Positions 11,650-23,753 of a stretch of 64,000 nt of DNA are shown one piece after another. This stretch comes from Kappaphycus alvarezii (lineage: Eukaryota > Rhodophyta > Florideophyceae > Gigartinales > Solieriaceae), in contig NADL03000032.1 of the NCBI GenBank assembly GCA_002205965.3, positions 496,001 through 560,000 on the forward strand. The letters are read 5' to 3'. How positions within the stretch are numbered: the stretch's first letter is position 1; each line of letters starts with the position of its first letter. Below the pieces are notes generated by a model that worked only from the letters and a program-made list of their open reading frames with translations, made no database searches and had not been told where the DNA came from. The position numbers and the translations under genes were made by a program.

Positions 11650-14600
11650 TAGGCGGTCAGGCAGTGCACACTCGAAATGACAGATGAGTAAAAATTATTA
11701 TTATCACCGGTCCATAAGCCTCTCAGTCCTCGCACTACCTGCAATAAGCCAAACCCGTTTACTATTTTTTAGGAAATTTTCCTTAGAAGCTGGTGTTCGC
11801 TCACAGATGATACTGCTTTCAATTATTCCGTCACTCTATCTGCATTTCCTCTTTAATTCGACAACCCCAATTCGAAAAGTGAGTTGTACCTATGAAAGTA
11901 CAAAGCTGGAAACGGTTCTAATCTCAATCCAAGGATGTCCTACTGCGTGCGTCATGATTACGGTATAGAATCAAGACTCTCCTCAACCATAACAGACTGT
12001 ACTAAAACACCTACGTATATCGCAAATCCTCTGGTAACCCTATTTAAAGACCTAGTGCCCATTTGGGTCTGGTAAAAGAACCCGGTAGAGCATCTGAATA
12101 TTGTGTGTGTGGGTGACATGATAAACCGCACTACAAATGTCAACGTTGTTGATTATGCAATGCCTATACGTGCTTCATTTTGAAGTAAAGCTTCATCAGC
12201 TCATCCCGTCGTGGCAATGCCTGATATTCCGGACTACCCCTTGTTTCTGCATTTGGCTTGGTAGTAATGCGGTAGAATCTACTTTTTTCACGGGCTATCG
12301 GTCTCTTATAGACCGAAGCCTGTTACCCCCTCTAGACAAATTTTTATCGCTGTTATCACCATGAAAGGAAAAATGCCGGGCCTAGAGCGAACAGCAGCCT
12401 GAACTAGCCATTTATTTTTCAACGTGCAATTAACCGTTCGTTTACACAACAAAACGGTTTAAGCTCATCATTCGCGAATTTAGGATCAATTCAATGTGTC
12501 TATTTCCTTCATTCAAGTCTCCTTGACAGCCCTCCACTTTTATTCCCTGTTGATTCGAGACCGGGTATCTGTACAGGTTACCATTTTCGTTATCCCTAAA
12601 GTCATCTCCAGGATCCCCCTTTTCAAAAGAAATAGACAACTCTCCCTTTATTTCACATGCGATACTAGAGGGATTAGTCCTTATGAACATAATTTTTTAC
12701 ATTTGTACATTTTGGTCCTTTTCAAAGAGAAACTTTCCCACTCGTGAGTTGCTCTATCCAAATCCCCACTGGATTTTTATCGAGTATATTTATATCGTGT
12801 CCACAAAGTCGTGCAAATCCACGAAATGTTGTATGGACATATATTATTCGTCAATCAGGGCCTTGAAAAAATTCGACGGTATGAACCTATTTGAAACAGC
12901 AAGAAGGCTCCCCTTAGCTTCCAACTAACAACAACTTTATGAACTCATCAGATTTCCTCTCCACCCTGTTACTAGAATAACCAGCCTCCTTCCTTATCAG
13001 ATAATCAAATAACCAACTCGCAGGGTCGAATACATCAACGAACTATCCTTGCTTCAGCATGGGCCCACGGACTACGAAGAATAGAGAAAAGGTACGTATC
13101 GGGAACGCATTATGGATTGGTTCGACGACAATTTTTAGGAGATGCATAGCGGGTAGAAAAGAATGAGGAAGATTAAACTTAGGGGTAGTAACATAAGTGG
13201 GTGGATCCGTGAGAGCAGTTACGGTATAATTACGGAGAGATTTCCACTGGGGTCGGGTTTTGTCTGTGTAACGAGATGAGGACAATGAGGATGTCGATTA
13301 CAGAATTCTCGACGATTTATTCTCATTTTCCCTCTTGATACCTTCTTCTTCACACTGCTATTTGCCGCACATATTTCTGCTGTAATAATTGACTCCACAA
13401 TTCCTGTAAGTGCTCCGCTTTCCGCTGATCCTGGACTCCATTATCTAAAGATATACTTTTTGGAAAGATTTTGGAGTCAATATGTCTCCTAGATAGACAA
13501 GTATTAGCTTGGCGTCTGGCAAAGATATATTATGGCCTATATATGGATTTAATAAGCTGTCTGTATTTAAGTTGCAGATATGAGAAGGGATTCGACAGAT
13601 ACTCAAGTAGTTGTCAAGAAGACCACGTCTGCTGCGCAGTCCCCCCGTACAAATTGCCAACGTTATAATACTCTAACACATTTACTGAGCCTCATGGAAG
13701 TTTTCCGGTACTAAAATTGAAATTGAAAGCCGCAAACTTCACTTTCTACCCTTACGCTCCCCCAAAACCACACAAACTCGAAGTTATTGGCTTCACTGTC
13801 TCCTATTCGACCCTCTGACTTCATTTTGTTGGCATTAATTCCTCGGAAAATCGAAAAATCTGCTCCTGATTTTTTCCCAGTCAATCTCATCGTTAGCCAT
13901 CTCATCTAGTCATCTTCGTTTTCCGACCTGCCCCTTTCATTTCCACCCCAGCAATTTTTCCTCTCCCGAAGATCTAACCTTTGCTCGAGACTCCTAACAT
14001 GCTTTATCACCCTGAGAGCTGTATTAGAGCAAAAAGCCGCAACATGTTACACTATACACTTCGAAATTGAGTGTTTCAATTTTAATCAATTAAAATTTTT
14101 ATTTGGAAACTCTAATCGTAAGGTCCAGCATTATAAATAAATCCAAACACAGAGTAGTACAGTGTTTGATGCAAAAACATTGGTTCTCGAGCATGCATAA
14201 GCTCTCAGCCATAATATAAAAATTATCGCCGAAATAGCTCCTAAAAAGCCAGAATATATTCTTTTCTTTAAATTCAGTCCAAGGAAAGTAAAAGACAGAA
14301 ATAAACACAAAAAGCACAAAAACATTCAAATCGTTAACACTCGACAGAAGTCTTCACGTATGTCAAAGCCAGGTCATCCTTATGTACCCTCCTATTCCTC
14401 TAGAGAAGGAAGTATTACCGCCACACAACCATCTCATGCTGGAATAATCAATATGCTTGTATCATAAAATCTCTTACCTCTCCAAAAATAGATACGGAAG
14501 CCCCCGCAACTTTTAAAGCTTTTCTTCCGCTGTCCGTAAAAACATATCATGCATGATAAAATGCTGAGCTATGATAGTCGCACATTTTAGACATCCCTTT

Positions 14601-15500
14601 AATCAGTTCGTTTACGTAACCATACAATTACTAGGAATCCTCCTGCTGATCTTCAGTGTCTCCCCGTTAAATAATTCAATGTCTTAACTGCTTCTCTTAG
14701 AACTTAAAGACTCATTCAGGTGCATCTATCCCTCATGTATTCCAATCATTATCCTTGCCACCTCTTTGATCAAATCAAGTGGTCAATCACATTTTTCTGA
14801 TCATGAGCTATCCCCGCCAATGAGGATCGATACAAATTTTTCGATAAGTTCAGTTGCTATAAAATTGACGAAAGCCTTATCGGCATCTAATTTTGTGATA
14901 TAAATATCATTCTTTTTCGAGTTTAATACGATCTACAGTCCGCTCTTATGATGAAATTTCAAATCATTCCTTCAAGGCCACAATGTTATTGGTTCTCGAA
15001 ACTTCAATTCATGGATTCTGCGTTAGTATAACAGGCTGGTGACAAAAGCTGGCGGTGCTCTACTAAAGAGACTGGCCTTTTATCGGATACTGTACCATAC
15101 GTATTTTAGGCAGCCTAACCACAAACCTACAGCAACGCGGCCCATTCAGTGATTTATGACTTCGATGATGCACTGATAATAGCCCTATCAAGCACTGGGT
15201 TAAAATATTTTTTCGAACTTCAACTTGCAGTGCTGTTAATGAAATTTGTATTAAATCAAAAAGCCTTCATAGAGTTTTAAAGGCAAATTAGCTTTCCAAG
15301 GCCTTCAAATACACCCATGAAGATAAGGTTTTGGTTTCGTTTTTATGATATATGAAAAATTTTCATAGCCGCTGAATATTGTGCAGTCAAACAAACATAA
15401 AAATGAACTAATAAAGTGTGCTGAAGAACATTTGAAGTTTTTCATTGAAGTCGTATTTTTCAAAAAATCTTTCACAACTCTTTGGTCTACAGGTAGGGAT
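11650..15500. other. AT-rich gene-poor stretch
   Basis: AT-rich with many stops in all frames. No recognisable gene, RNA or strong repeat. Confidence 0.55.
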
Positions 15501-15511
15501 TAGAGTAGTCA

Positions 15512-16470
15512 TTGGGAAAAAAAATCGAGCGAATGCAGTATTCAAGAAGGTGGAGTACGAGATATCAGTCCGGTGAAAAAAAATCACATACTATGAGGCC
15601 TACAAAAAACAGTGTGGGTAATCAGTTGCGCGTGAGATTTTCACACTGTAGGAGTCGAAAAGGTGAACTAAAAATGGCATGGAAAGTTTTCACGTTCAAG
15701 ACCATCTTGGAAAACATTGTTGAAGAGGAAAAGCACTATGAGCTAGAAAAGGCTGCTTTGTTGGTATTAAAAATGGATCGCCCAAATCTGTTAATTTTAC
15801 TGGAACAATCATCATAATAAGAGCAAAATAGACCATATTAAAATTTGAATTAAGGGCTGCGGAATTTTCCACAAGCTAAGGTGGCTGCTTAATTTCTTTT
15901 ATCTAGAGAGAATCTGCTGGTAAATAAAGTTATGTGGAGAGGTCGTACAAGTTGCTAAGGCAGCTTTTTGGAAAGATTTAGTTAATTTTCAAAGTAAATT
16001 AGCCAAATATAAACAGATTAGTAAGTATAACGAGGATGAGTCAGCGTTTTTGTACCAGCTACTAAGAAACGATTCACACTTAGCTCTTCGGAAGGGCCAG
16101 CATTACCATGGGTTGTAACGCCCACACAGATCAAATCAGTTCTAAATTGTTCAGTTTGTACAAATACTCCTGGAACCTAAATGTTTCCTCTTGTTTACCG
16201 CATGATACGGAAACCCGATACGGATCGATTCAATCAATCAAAAATGAATTTATAGATGAATGGAGAGCCAGTCTTGCACTACTTGTGAGGTATTTGGTAT
16301 CCGGAAGTTCAAATTAGGACTAGTGGTACGTTTCGCATGATTATTGTCAACTGTTCTGCACACGGACAGAAGTTTCCTGATTTAGATGGAGTTGAGTACA
16401 ATCCGTTACCATTACACGTACCTTCAGTCCCCCAACCATTGGACAATATTTTTTTAATCTGTTGAAATGA
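15512..16470 (+). pseudogene. degenerate pogo/Tigger/jerky-type (DDE_1) transposase
   Basis: The N-terminal part (15512-15817) includes a helix-turn-helix-like segment with HYELEKAALLVLK, like the CENP-B/Tc5-type DNA-binding domain. At about 16025 the frame reads YNEDESAFLYQLL, matching the first catalytic Asp region of this family (IYNADESALFY type). MGCNAHTDQ and an EFIDEW-like segment follow. At 16334 it reads MIIVNCSAH, where functional enzymes have VDN(C/A)SAH, so the second catalytic Asp is lost. Then VPSVPQPLDNIF matches the Q-P-L-D motif. In-frame stops and frame changes are frequent. Clearly a dead DNA transposon; terminal inverted repeats not located. Confidence 0.65.
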
Positions 16471-16744
16471 GCCCAAGGAGGAAATTCTATTTCAATTTTC
16501 GGGAACTTTTCATCTGAACAAACTCCGGGCTATGATGCAAGTTGTGACAAGACTGACGAAATGGAGAAAATTAGAGGATTTACGCACTGCGAGTTTCGAT
16601 AGTTTTCTGAAGATCATTCTAGGAGCCGTTTTTCCGAATTTCGTGATTGAGTAAATTTACGCAGTTCGTTTGGCACTTTTCGTACAATATTGCAGGCAGC
16701 ACCCTCGTACTCAATTGGTACTCTGGTACGGTGACGAGGCGTTA

Positions 16745-16985
16745 TGGGGCTTTGTTCCGTGGTGAGGCGAGGCCGTGCGGGGTATGGCGTGAGAGGAGGA
16801 TTAGGCAAAGGTTTGTGGCGACTACCAGGGTGAGAAAGAGTGCGGTGACGAGATGTGACTGGCAAAGGGTTTGTGGTGAGGTGAGGACGGGGGAGGTATG
16901 GCGAGAGACGAGAAACGGTAAAGGCTTTGTGGCGATAACGAGTGTCGGGCGAGTGTGTTTGGTGATTGTGAGGACGGTGACAGCG
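16745..16985. repeat. imperfect 57-bp / 114-bp minisatellite
   Basis: GGCAAAGG(G)TTTGTGG-type starts recur at about 16803, 16860 and 16917, a spacing of 57 bp. Alternate units are more alike: GTGGTGAGGCGAGG near 16760 and GTGGTGAGGTGAGG near 16873, with GGCGACTAC near 16817 and GGCGATAAC near 16931. This gives a 114-bp higher-order period. The block is G-rich on the plus strand. Confidence 0.65.
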
Positions 16986-17279
16986 AGTCCAATGGGTTGT
17001 GGAACGGGCGGGCGCGTGATGGAAACGTTAAGGAGGTGAATTGGATAAAAGTTTAGTGAAGATTTGGCGGGATCTACTCGAAAATACTTTCGCAATGGGA
17101 ACAGATTAAAGAAAATTTTGTTTCTTATTCAGCCCAACTTTTCGTTAACTCTGCCATGTGTGAAGGACAATTACGAAAAGTAGGGCATATTTCGTAGTGC
17201 GTAAACCCTCTATTATCCAAATTTTCACTTTATCGCAATTTGGGGAACTTTATCACGCTGTAAACACCAAATTAGAGAC

Positions 17280-17680
17280 TAAAACAAGCTCTTGAAGAGA
17301 TTTTAATAATCTTGCTAAAACGTATGGGCGCATCAAAGCGGAGAAACAGTGGGTGCGATGAGTCAGATAGCGCAAAGCCCTGTAAGAATAAGAAACAGAG
17401 ACCTACTCTTTGGCAGCCCAAAGCCACAGCTTTGACCGAACGCATCTAGTGGCTTCAAAGTATAGTCACTGAGGGAAAGAGAACACTACGAGGTGATGTT
17501 GTCCAAGTGCCCTGGGTTGAGGTACTGAAGGTTCTAAAAAAAGATTGCAAGGCCGACGAGCATTCTAAACGGCAGTACACGACAGTAGAACTTTTCAAAT
17601 AAATTAGAAAAAAATATATGAATGCAGCAAAAACATTCCGGAGAACGATAAATGAAGTAGTGAATGACCTTCCCTTTGCA
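17280..17680 (+). pseudogene. possible Myb/SANT-like DNA-binding domain relic
   Basis: The plus strand reads VTEGKRTLRGDVVQVPWVEV, then KKDCKADEHSKRQYTTVELF, a stop, and IRKKYMNAAKTFRR. The W ... YTTVELF ... Y spacing resembles Myb/SANT-like domains carried by some DNA transposons. It is broken by at least two stops. Weak assignment. Confidence 0.3.
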
Positions 17681-17689
17681 TAAAGTACA

Positions 17690-18900
17690 CAGAAAATTTT
17701 GTGATATTTTCAGAAACCTTAGAATTCCAAACAAGACTACATTAATCACTTGACGGAAAATATCTCGCTGTATAATTTGAGAGTCAAACTGGGGTGTTTT
17801 TATTGGTGCACCCATCTATCAAACTACTTAGTCATTTTGTAGACGGACGTTGTATAAAACTTGATCCTGAAAAGACCTCTTTACTCAAAATCGCTCCTAG
17901 ACCAGCGTTGAATAAGAATTTGTGTTTTTTTTATTCTATGGGCGTTTTGTTCGTATTTTTGCCGTTTTTGTAGAGATCGGCGATTTCTGATACCGTACTT
18001 CGCCGTTGAAAATGGCGGAGGCCGTACATGGATCGTGTTATTCATACAATGCAGTAAACTCGACAGCAAGGCGCCATCATTTCCGTGGCTGTAGTGCACC
18101 GAATGTGTTGGTGCAGGAATGAGTGCGAAAACCGAAGTTCTTGTTGCAATTCAATTGTACCCCAGTGGTGAAATACGCGAGTCGTTTCCGTTAACGCACT
18201 TCGGTCGTGACGAAATTTTTCCATCACCCCGTTACGTTTGATCAGCACAAGGGTCCCTGCAACGCTTCTAGGTGTTCTAAGATTCCATGTAACGTTTTCG
18301 ATCGTTGCAAGAATCTATGCAATTTTTTTGTGCGTTACGGGCATGTGGATGATCTACCGTGCTTTTTACCACCCGTTTACACGTTTCGCGTCGTTCACCG
18401 CAGATTCTGTACGGCTCCTCCTGTCGGAAGGTTCAGGTGAACGACTCGGAACCGTTTAGGAGACAAGAGCAAGTGGGTTACACCCTCTTTTTAGATTCAC
18501 AGAAGCTCGAGCGGTGGTACTTATACCGCTTATTAGGGACTTTGTTACGCTCGCGACTTCTGAATCATCATCGTTCATTAAATACGAGTAAAGTCCGGTT
18601 TAAGTCGTACAAATATCGCTGCCTCTGTACACACTGTAACGTGAGATCATGGACAGTTCAAGTGGGACTAAAAAGTGGAGAAATCTTTCGTTGCGCTGGA
18701 ACAAAGGCTTTGCGAGCCACGTGTACTCGTATATCTGAACTTTAGGAAGCCGTTCGTCGTCGAGACTGAGGCATCGGAGCATTTCGATGTCGCGGTGTTG
18801 TCTGAGAGGTTCTGGGATTGTTCCGCCTGTCTACGGTGCAGAGGAGTGCAGTGCCGTTAGTGTGGTGAATATTTATTTATTCTACTGACTAAAAGCCGCC
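17690..18900. other. intergenic, nothing recognised
   Basis: No coding motifs or RNA genes recognised before the MITE. Confidence 0.45.
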
Positions 18901-18901
18901 T

Positions 18902-19368
18902 CTAGTGTCTATTGGACCGTTGTCCTCATATGAGGACATTTGTCCTCATATGAGGACTACTTTTAGCACTTCTTTTTCAATACAAATTTTTTTACCTCAG
19001 CGCATTTCTTGTCCCTCCGCATTAGTTCATGAGTGTAGATGGCCGATCAAAACAAACTTTTCAAGATTGTTGACCTCGGTGAAGGCTAGACCAGTTTTCC
19101 CTCACCAGCTTCCGCTCTTTGCAAGAAGTTGTGAAAACGACTTCATTTTGGAAGGTAAAATAGTTCGTATTATCGTGGGGGGTTTCAGAAACGAGGGCGC
19201 ATGTACAGTAAAAATTACTGTACTGTAACTAAACATAAAAAACCTTTTTTCCAGTAAAAATTTCGGGCTTTCAAAACATTTTCCTTTCCAAAATGTAACG
19301 GAAATTGTCCTCATATGAGGACAAAGTGTGCCTCATATGAGGACAGTGCGTGGTCGGATAGACACTAG
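18902..19368. mobile_element. CTAG-flanked MITE (copy A)
   Basis: Flanked by CTAG at 18902-18905 and 19365-19368. Inverted ends begin TGTCTAT (left) and end ATAGACA (right). Each end has two copies of a palindrome around CATATG (full form TGTCCTCATATGAGGACA), centred 20 bp apart on the left (CATATG at 18927 and 18947) and 22 bp apart on the right (19312 and 19334). Body about 459 bp, non-coding. An inverted relative lies at 55813-56247, and its ends resemble those of the neighbouring piggyBac-like element, so that transposase may have moved it. Confidence 0.8.
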
Positions 19369-22192
19369 TGTCCAGAGGACAATTGTACTCATATGAGTCC
19401 AAATGTACTCATATGAGTCCATATTTCTAACGACTAGATTTTATACAAAAAATTAACATAATGACACCATTAGCTTTTCACTATATCTAGTCGCACCCTT
19501 AGGTAGTCAACCGTGCAAAACTTCGGAGTTTACTCCTCAACTGTTCATTCGACCACACAACAAGTTTGTCAACATCGAAAAATTTAACCAAAAATGACGA
19601 ATCCAAATGACCCCCGTCAACAGCCCGGAAACCTTGTCAACACTCGCGCAACCCTTGTCACGTCAGCGGCTGAGTGTAAGCGACTATTCGGTTCCCTTTG
19701 GAGAAGTAAGCGCGTCAACGGAACCGTGGTCGGCATCGAAGTTGACACATCTACCGGAAGACGTCAGACTTCGGTCACCGCAGACTGGTCCATTCAGGAC
19801 AGACAAAGCGCGTCAGCTTGAAACTCGTCAACATCAAGCCAGGAGAAGCATCTGAAGGTGGCCTCGCAACGTCCAATGAAATGGAGACAACTGCTGCTGA
19901 GGTCGAGCTACCGAATCGTCAACCTTCTGTTGAAGAACCTCGAGAAGAAGCCAATGGGATGGCCGGAGTAGGAGGGGTATGCAAAGAAGTGCATGGAAAA
20001 ATTTGGACCAATCAGGAGGTAGTATTACCGTTGAATGGATCAACGGCATATCGGCCATGGAAGGTAATTGGTCCAGCAGGGAACACGTACATACAAGGTC
20101 ATACCGAGTATGAGAAGACCCCGTATGATTTTTTCCTTTGCATGTTTCCTATCGAACACCTTTCCACAATTACCGAACTTACAAACCGGAAACTCGCTAA
20201 TGGTGGGCACATGCGTACACAGCTGGTGAAATTCTAAAGTTTTTTGGAATTCTCATATTGCTATGCAGATTCGAGTTTACAAGCAGAAGGTCACTTTGGA
20301 GTACACAGTCTACATCCAAATACATTCCATTGGCGGCTTTTGGAAAAATCATTTCGAGGAACCGTTTCGAAGCACTGGTTTCATGTATTACATTCAGCCG
20401 CTACACTGAAACTGAAAGCACTGACAGAAGATGGTCTTTGGTCAGCGGATTCGTGGAGGCCATAAAACGGCATAGGAGGTCAAGTTTTTCGCCATCGGAG
20501 AGAATTTGCGTGGATGAAAGCATGTCACGCTGGTACGGAATGGGGGGGATTGGATGTCAGAAGGACTACCGCACTATGTCGCCATGGACCGTAAGCCTGA
20601 AAACGGATGTGAGATCAAGACTGCGTGCTGTGGTGTCAGTGGCATTGTATTGAATTTGGAGATTGTTTTGTCAGCATCTGACAGCAGTAATCGGCGTTAC
20701 GAGTCAAATTTCCCTCATGGTACTGCTATTGTTCTTCGCCTTACAGAGCCTTGGTTTCATTCGAATCGACTTGTCTGTGCAGACTCTGCATTTGCTTCGT
20801 GGCCACAGCAAATGCGCTTTTTGAATATGGACTGAGGTTTACAGGTGTCGTCAAGAATGCGACAAGGCAGTTTCCTATGTCATTTTTGTCAGGGCTGGAA
20901 CTTTTCAGGCGCGGAGATCATATCTGTATGGTAAGTCCGAGGACGGAAAGCCACCCTTCTATGATGGCCGTTCTGTGGATGGATAGAGACAGAAGATACT
21001 TTGTCAGCACTCCGGTACAACACTTCCGTCAGAGCCTATCAGAAGGTCTCGTTGGAGATCTGCTGGTAATGAAACGCTACTTGTGGAAATGGAAATTCCA
21101 GTTCCAGCGGTTGTCAGCACATATTATCAAACGTGCTCCCAGATTGACAGGCATAACAGATGCAGACAGATGATCTTGGATTGGAGAAGAAATTCGAAGT
21201 CAATGATTGGTCGTTGAGGGTTAATACATCTTTGCTTGCAATTTGCATCGTTGACTCATGGCTTCTATACAAGGGTTTGATGGGTGCAAGAAATTGCATG
21301 TCTCAAAAAGATTTTTATGCAAAACTTGCAGAGCAACTCATTGACAATTCATTTGATGCTATTGGCCTCCGCAGATCTGACATTGACGTTCCAGAGGATT
21401 CTGTTCCCTCATTGGCCTGCGGTACTGGAATCCACCTGGTGCCCACAGTGAAAAGGCGCAAAGGAGCCAATGGGGCCCCAACGAAAGCGGCGTTTCAAAG
21501 CAGATGCAAAATTTGCAAATCTGACAAGAAGTCCAAATTTCTCTGCTCTGAGTGCCTGAAACTGAACAAAGAGGTTTGGATATGCCATTCAGAGACAGGA
21601 CGTAACTGCTTTCAAAATCACTTACGCGATGTCCACTTCTGTCATAATTAGAAGATGCTTTATACTACTCTATAGTGATGTTTACTTGTCTACGCTTACA
21701 TTTTATGTAGGTTGAATGAGTAAAAATGAAAAAAATTGAGTCCTTGACTATAGCCGCCTACATTTCTGATTCGCGTCGTTCGACTTGCGGAATTAGCATA
21801 CTTACCTGTGGCGTTATTCCCCTTTATGAGTGATCAGTGAATTAACCCCTCTGCTCATGTTCAAGTGGGCGCGCTAAGGCAAACTGAGGTAGCAGCTGTC
21901 GCAGAAATGTCGACCTTCCTGAAGGAAGTTTTTGCCCTCCTGTGGAGCGCAGCGAGTCGGACTCACGATTTCTTTGTTCATTCTTTACTTGAAGCCCATT
22001 AGGCCACAGCGGTTGTTGTGAATGAGGATGAAACTACTTCTTTTATAGTTAGGGGAAGTTATTTTTAGGGATTCAGCGTGCCAGTGCATAATTTTAATTA
22101 AAAAAATCTAGTAATTTCGAACAATCATTTGTACTCATATGAGTACATTACTGTACTCATATGAGTACATTTGCTTGTCCTTTGGACACTAG
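19365..22192 (+). mobile_element. piggyBac-like DNA transposon with CTAG flanks
   Basis: CTAG occurs at both ends (19365-19368, shared with the adjacent MITE, and 22189-22192), enclosing about 2820 bp. The ends are inverted repeats: left TGTCCAGAGGACAA, right end in complement TGTCCAAAGGACAA. Each is followed by two CATATG-centred palindromes (TACTCATATGAGT) at 19390/19410 (20 bp) on the left and 22136/22158 (22 bp) on the right. The same 20/22 spacing occurs in MITE copy A. It contains one transposase gene. Known piggyBac elements use TTAA targets, so CTAG is unusual. Confidence 0.8.
19594..21651 (+). CDS. piggyBac-like (DDE_Tnp_1_7) transposase, frame-disrupted
   Basis: About 690 residues if joined. 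The N-terminal linker (19594-19805) leads through a -1 change into an acidic region and TPYDFFLCMFPIEHL (about 20120). Another change joins EILKFFGILILLCRFEF, the typical start of the piggyBac core. The core follows: GKIISRNRFEALVSCITF, then ICVDESMSRWYG (first catalytic Asp region, about 20505), then after a change LPHYVAMDRKP and IKTACC, and RLVCADSAFAS (second Asp region, about 20770). GLRFTGVVKNATRQFP and RGDHICMV come next. Near 21090 a further frame reads IPVPAVVSTYYQTCSQIDRH, followed by KKFEVNDWSLRVNTSLLA. The C-terminus has a Cys-rich zinc-binding module (CKICKSDKKSKFLCSEC ... C ... H ... H) before the stop at 21651. About six changes, each consistent with one missing base; I see no in-frame nonsense codon between them. 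The element could be intact in the real genome. Confidence 0.8.
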
Positions 22193-22344
22193 CTAGAGTG
22201 CTATGTTGTGTTGGTAGGCAGAACAAAACCATTCGACCCTTCATAGCCACCCACCGTGCTTTGCCTTGTCACTTGTCTATCTGCCACTGGGCCCTTTTGG
22301 ATATACTGTAATTGCTGATTAGACGCACTTCCTTACGGATTGCC

Positions 22345-22590
22345 TACAGTAGACTCTACTTTACAGTACAGTACAGATGGGCTGCATGGTACATACAGTA
22401 GTGCATTCGAGTCCATAGTTTTGTTCTGCACAGCACTACAGTACATTAACAGTACAGCACTGAACAAGAAAGCATTCTCATGCAGTTTCCTGCCCTCGCT
22501 AACCGGTTACATTTTGAAGGTTATCCACAATACAGTGCAGCACAGTACTGTACAGTACAGTACAGTACAGTACGCTACAGTATTACAGTG
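22345..22590. repeat. large TACAG/TACTG cluster upstream of SufE-BolA
   Basis: Repeated CAGTA units at 22361-22376, 22436-22458 and especially 22527-22573 (about seven near-perfect units in a row). About 0.4-0.6 kb upstream of the gene's ATG. The frame running through it is open only because the repeat lacks stops. Confidence 0.85.
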
Positions 22591-22986
22591 TCTCAAATGC
22601 TGCAAGAAGTAACCTCGGCCACTGCTTCACTTGATTGGTATCGAGTGAGGGACAATTCTTTCAATTCATCGAGAAGACGTGAGGTACTCATCAAGCGGTT
22701 GATACCTCCCAGTAAGCGTCTCGTACAAGGCTCGCATTTCATTTCCGCTCACTCAAACTCAAAAAGTCAACCCGAACGCGCGCCACCTGCGAACACCTGC
22801 CAGCACCCAGCATTTCTTCTCACACTACCGTTTTCACAGCACGTCTCCACCCATTGGTCGCACCTCCCCGCAAAACCAAACAACAGCCAAGCATGCCTCT
22901 CCGCCCGTTTCTCTTCCTCTCCGCTCCCCCTCTCTACCCCCCAATTCTTCCCCTCCGTCCTTTCTGTCCCCCGACGACCCCTCAAG

Positions 22987-23753
22987 ATGGTATCCACAGC
23001 CGATCCACTCGGTCTTCCGCCTCCCCTTCGATCCGACATTGATGCCCTTTCCATAGTTCCGGACCCCAAACTTCGTTACCAACAACTTCTTTTCCTCGCC
23101 CGCAAGCTACCTCCCATGAATCCCTCGCTCAAAACAGAGGCCAATCGTGTGCGTGGTTGCACCTCCATTGTTCATGTCCACGTGTCCTTGGATTCTGAGA
23201 AACGAGTCCGCTTGCAAGGCGACTCCGATGCACAGTTGACAAAGGGTCTATTGGCCCTTCTTGTGAATGGTCTTAACGGCGCTACTGTTCAGGAGGTTCA
23301 AAAGGTTGATCCGCGGTTTATCCAGGAGAGTGGATTAAGCGTTAGTTTGACGCCCAGTCGCAACAACGGTTTCGTCAACATGCTCGCGAAGATTAAGCAG
23401 AGTGTGGCAAAATTGGATCGCGGTGGATCGCTGGCCGATGAGTCCTCAGAAAATGGGGCTGACACAAGGGAGGGCAGGCAAGTAACGACTTATGAAAGAA
23501 TAATGGGCAAGTTGAAAAGCTTGAAACCGCTGGAGTTGAAGGTGGTTGACGATAGCGCCAAGCACGCTGGGCATCGGAAGGGGGCAGAAGGGAGTCGCAT
23601 TTCGCAGTACGGGTGGTTGCTGAAGCGTTCGAGCCCATGTCCCTGGTGCAGAGGCACCGGTTGATTTACACGATTTTGGAGGAGGAGATAGCGGGGGGAA
23701 TTCACGCATTGCAAATCGAGGCGCTGAGTCCAGAGGAGGCGAGCAAGCGTTGA
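22987..23753 (+). CDS. SufE-BolA fusion, Fe-S cluster assembly factor (one frameshift)
   Basis: The N-terminal SufE domain (about residues 15-145) has PDPKLRYQQLLFLA and VRGCTSIVHV with the sulfur-accepting cysteine at residue 58. SufE takes persulfide from a SufS-type cysteine desulfurase and stimulates it in plastid Fe-S cluster synthesis. After a linker, the BolA domain begins TYERIMGKLKSLKP and has SAKHAGH. The written frame then ends at 23664. Adding one base in the GGG run near 23591 gives ESHFAVRVVAEAFEPMSLVQ and RHRLIYTILEEEI, the canonical BolA C-terminus, to a TGA at 23751-23753. About 255 residues, the same order as the plant SUFE1 fusion. Start: the ATG at 22987 just after a C/T-rich leader. 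The frame stays open upstream, so an added transit peptide is possible. BolA fusion suggests redox or glutaredoxin control (family knowledge). Confidence 0.88.

Noticed and set aside
22480..22986. N-terminal extension of SufE-BolA back to the ATG at 22480
   Set aside because: It would translate the TACAG repeat and the leader. Openness comes from repeat composition. A transit peptide nearer the ATG at 22987 remains possible but is not shown.
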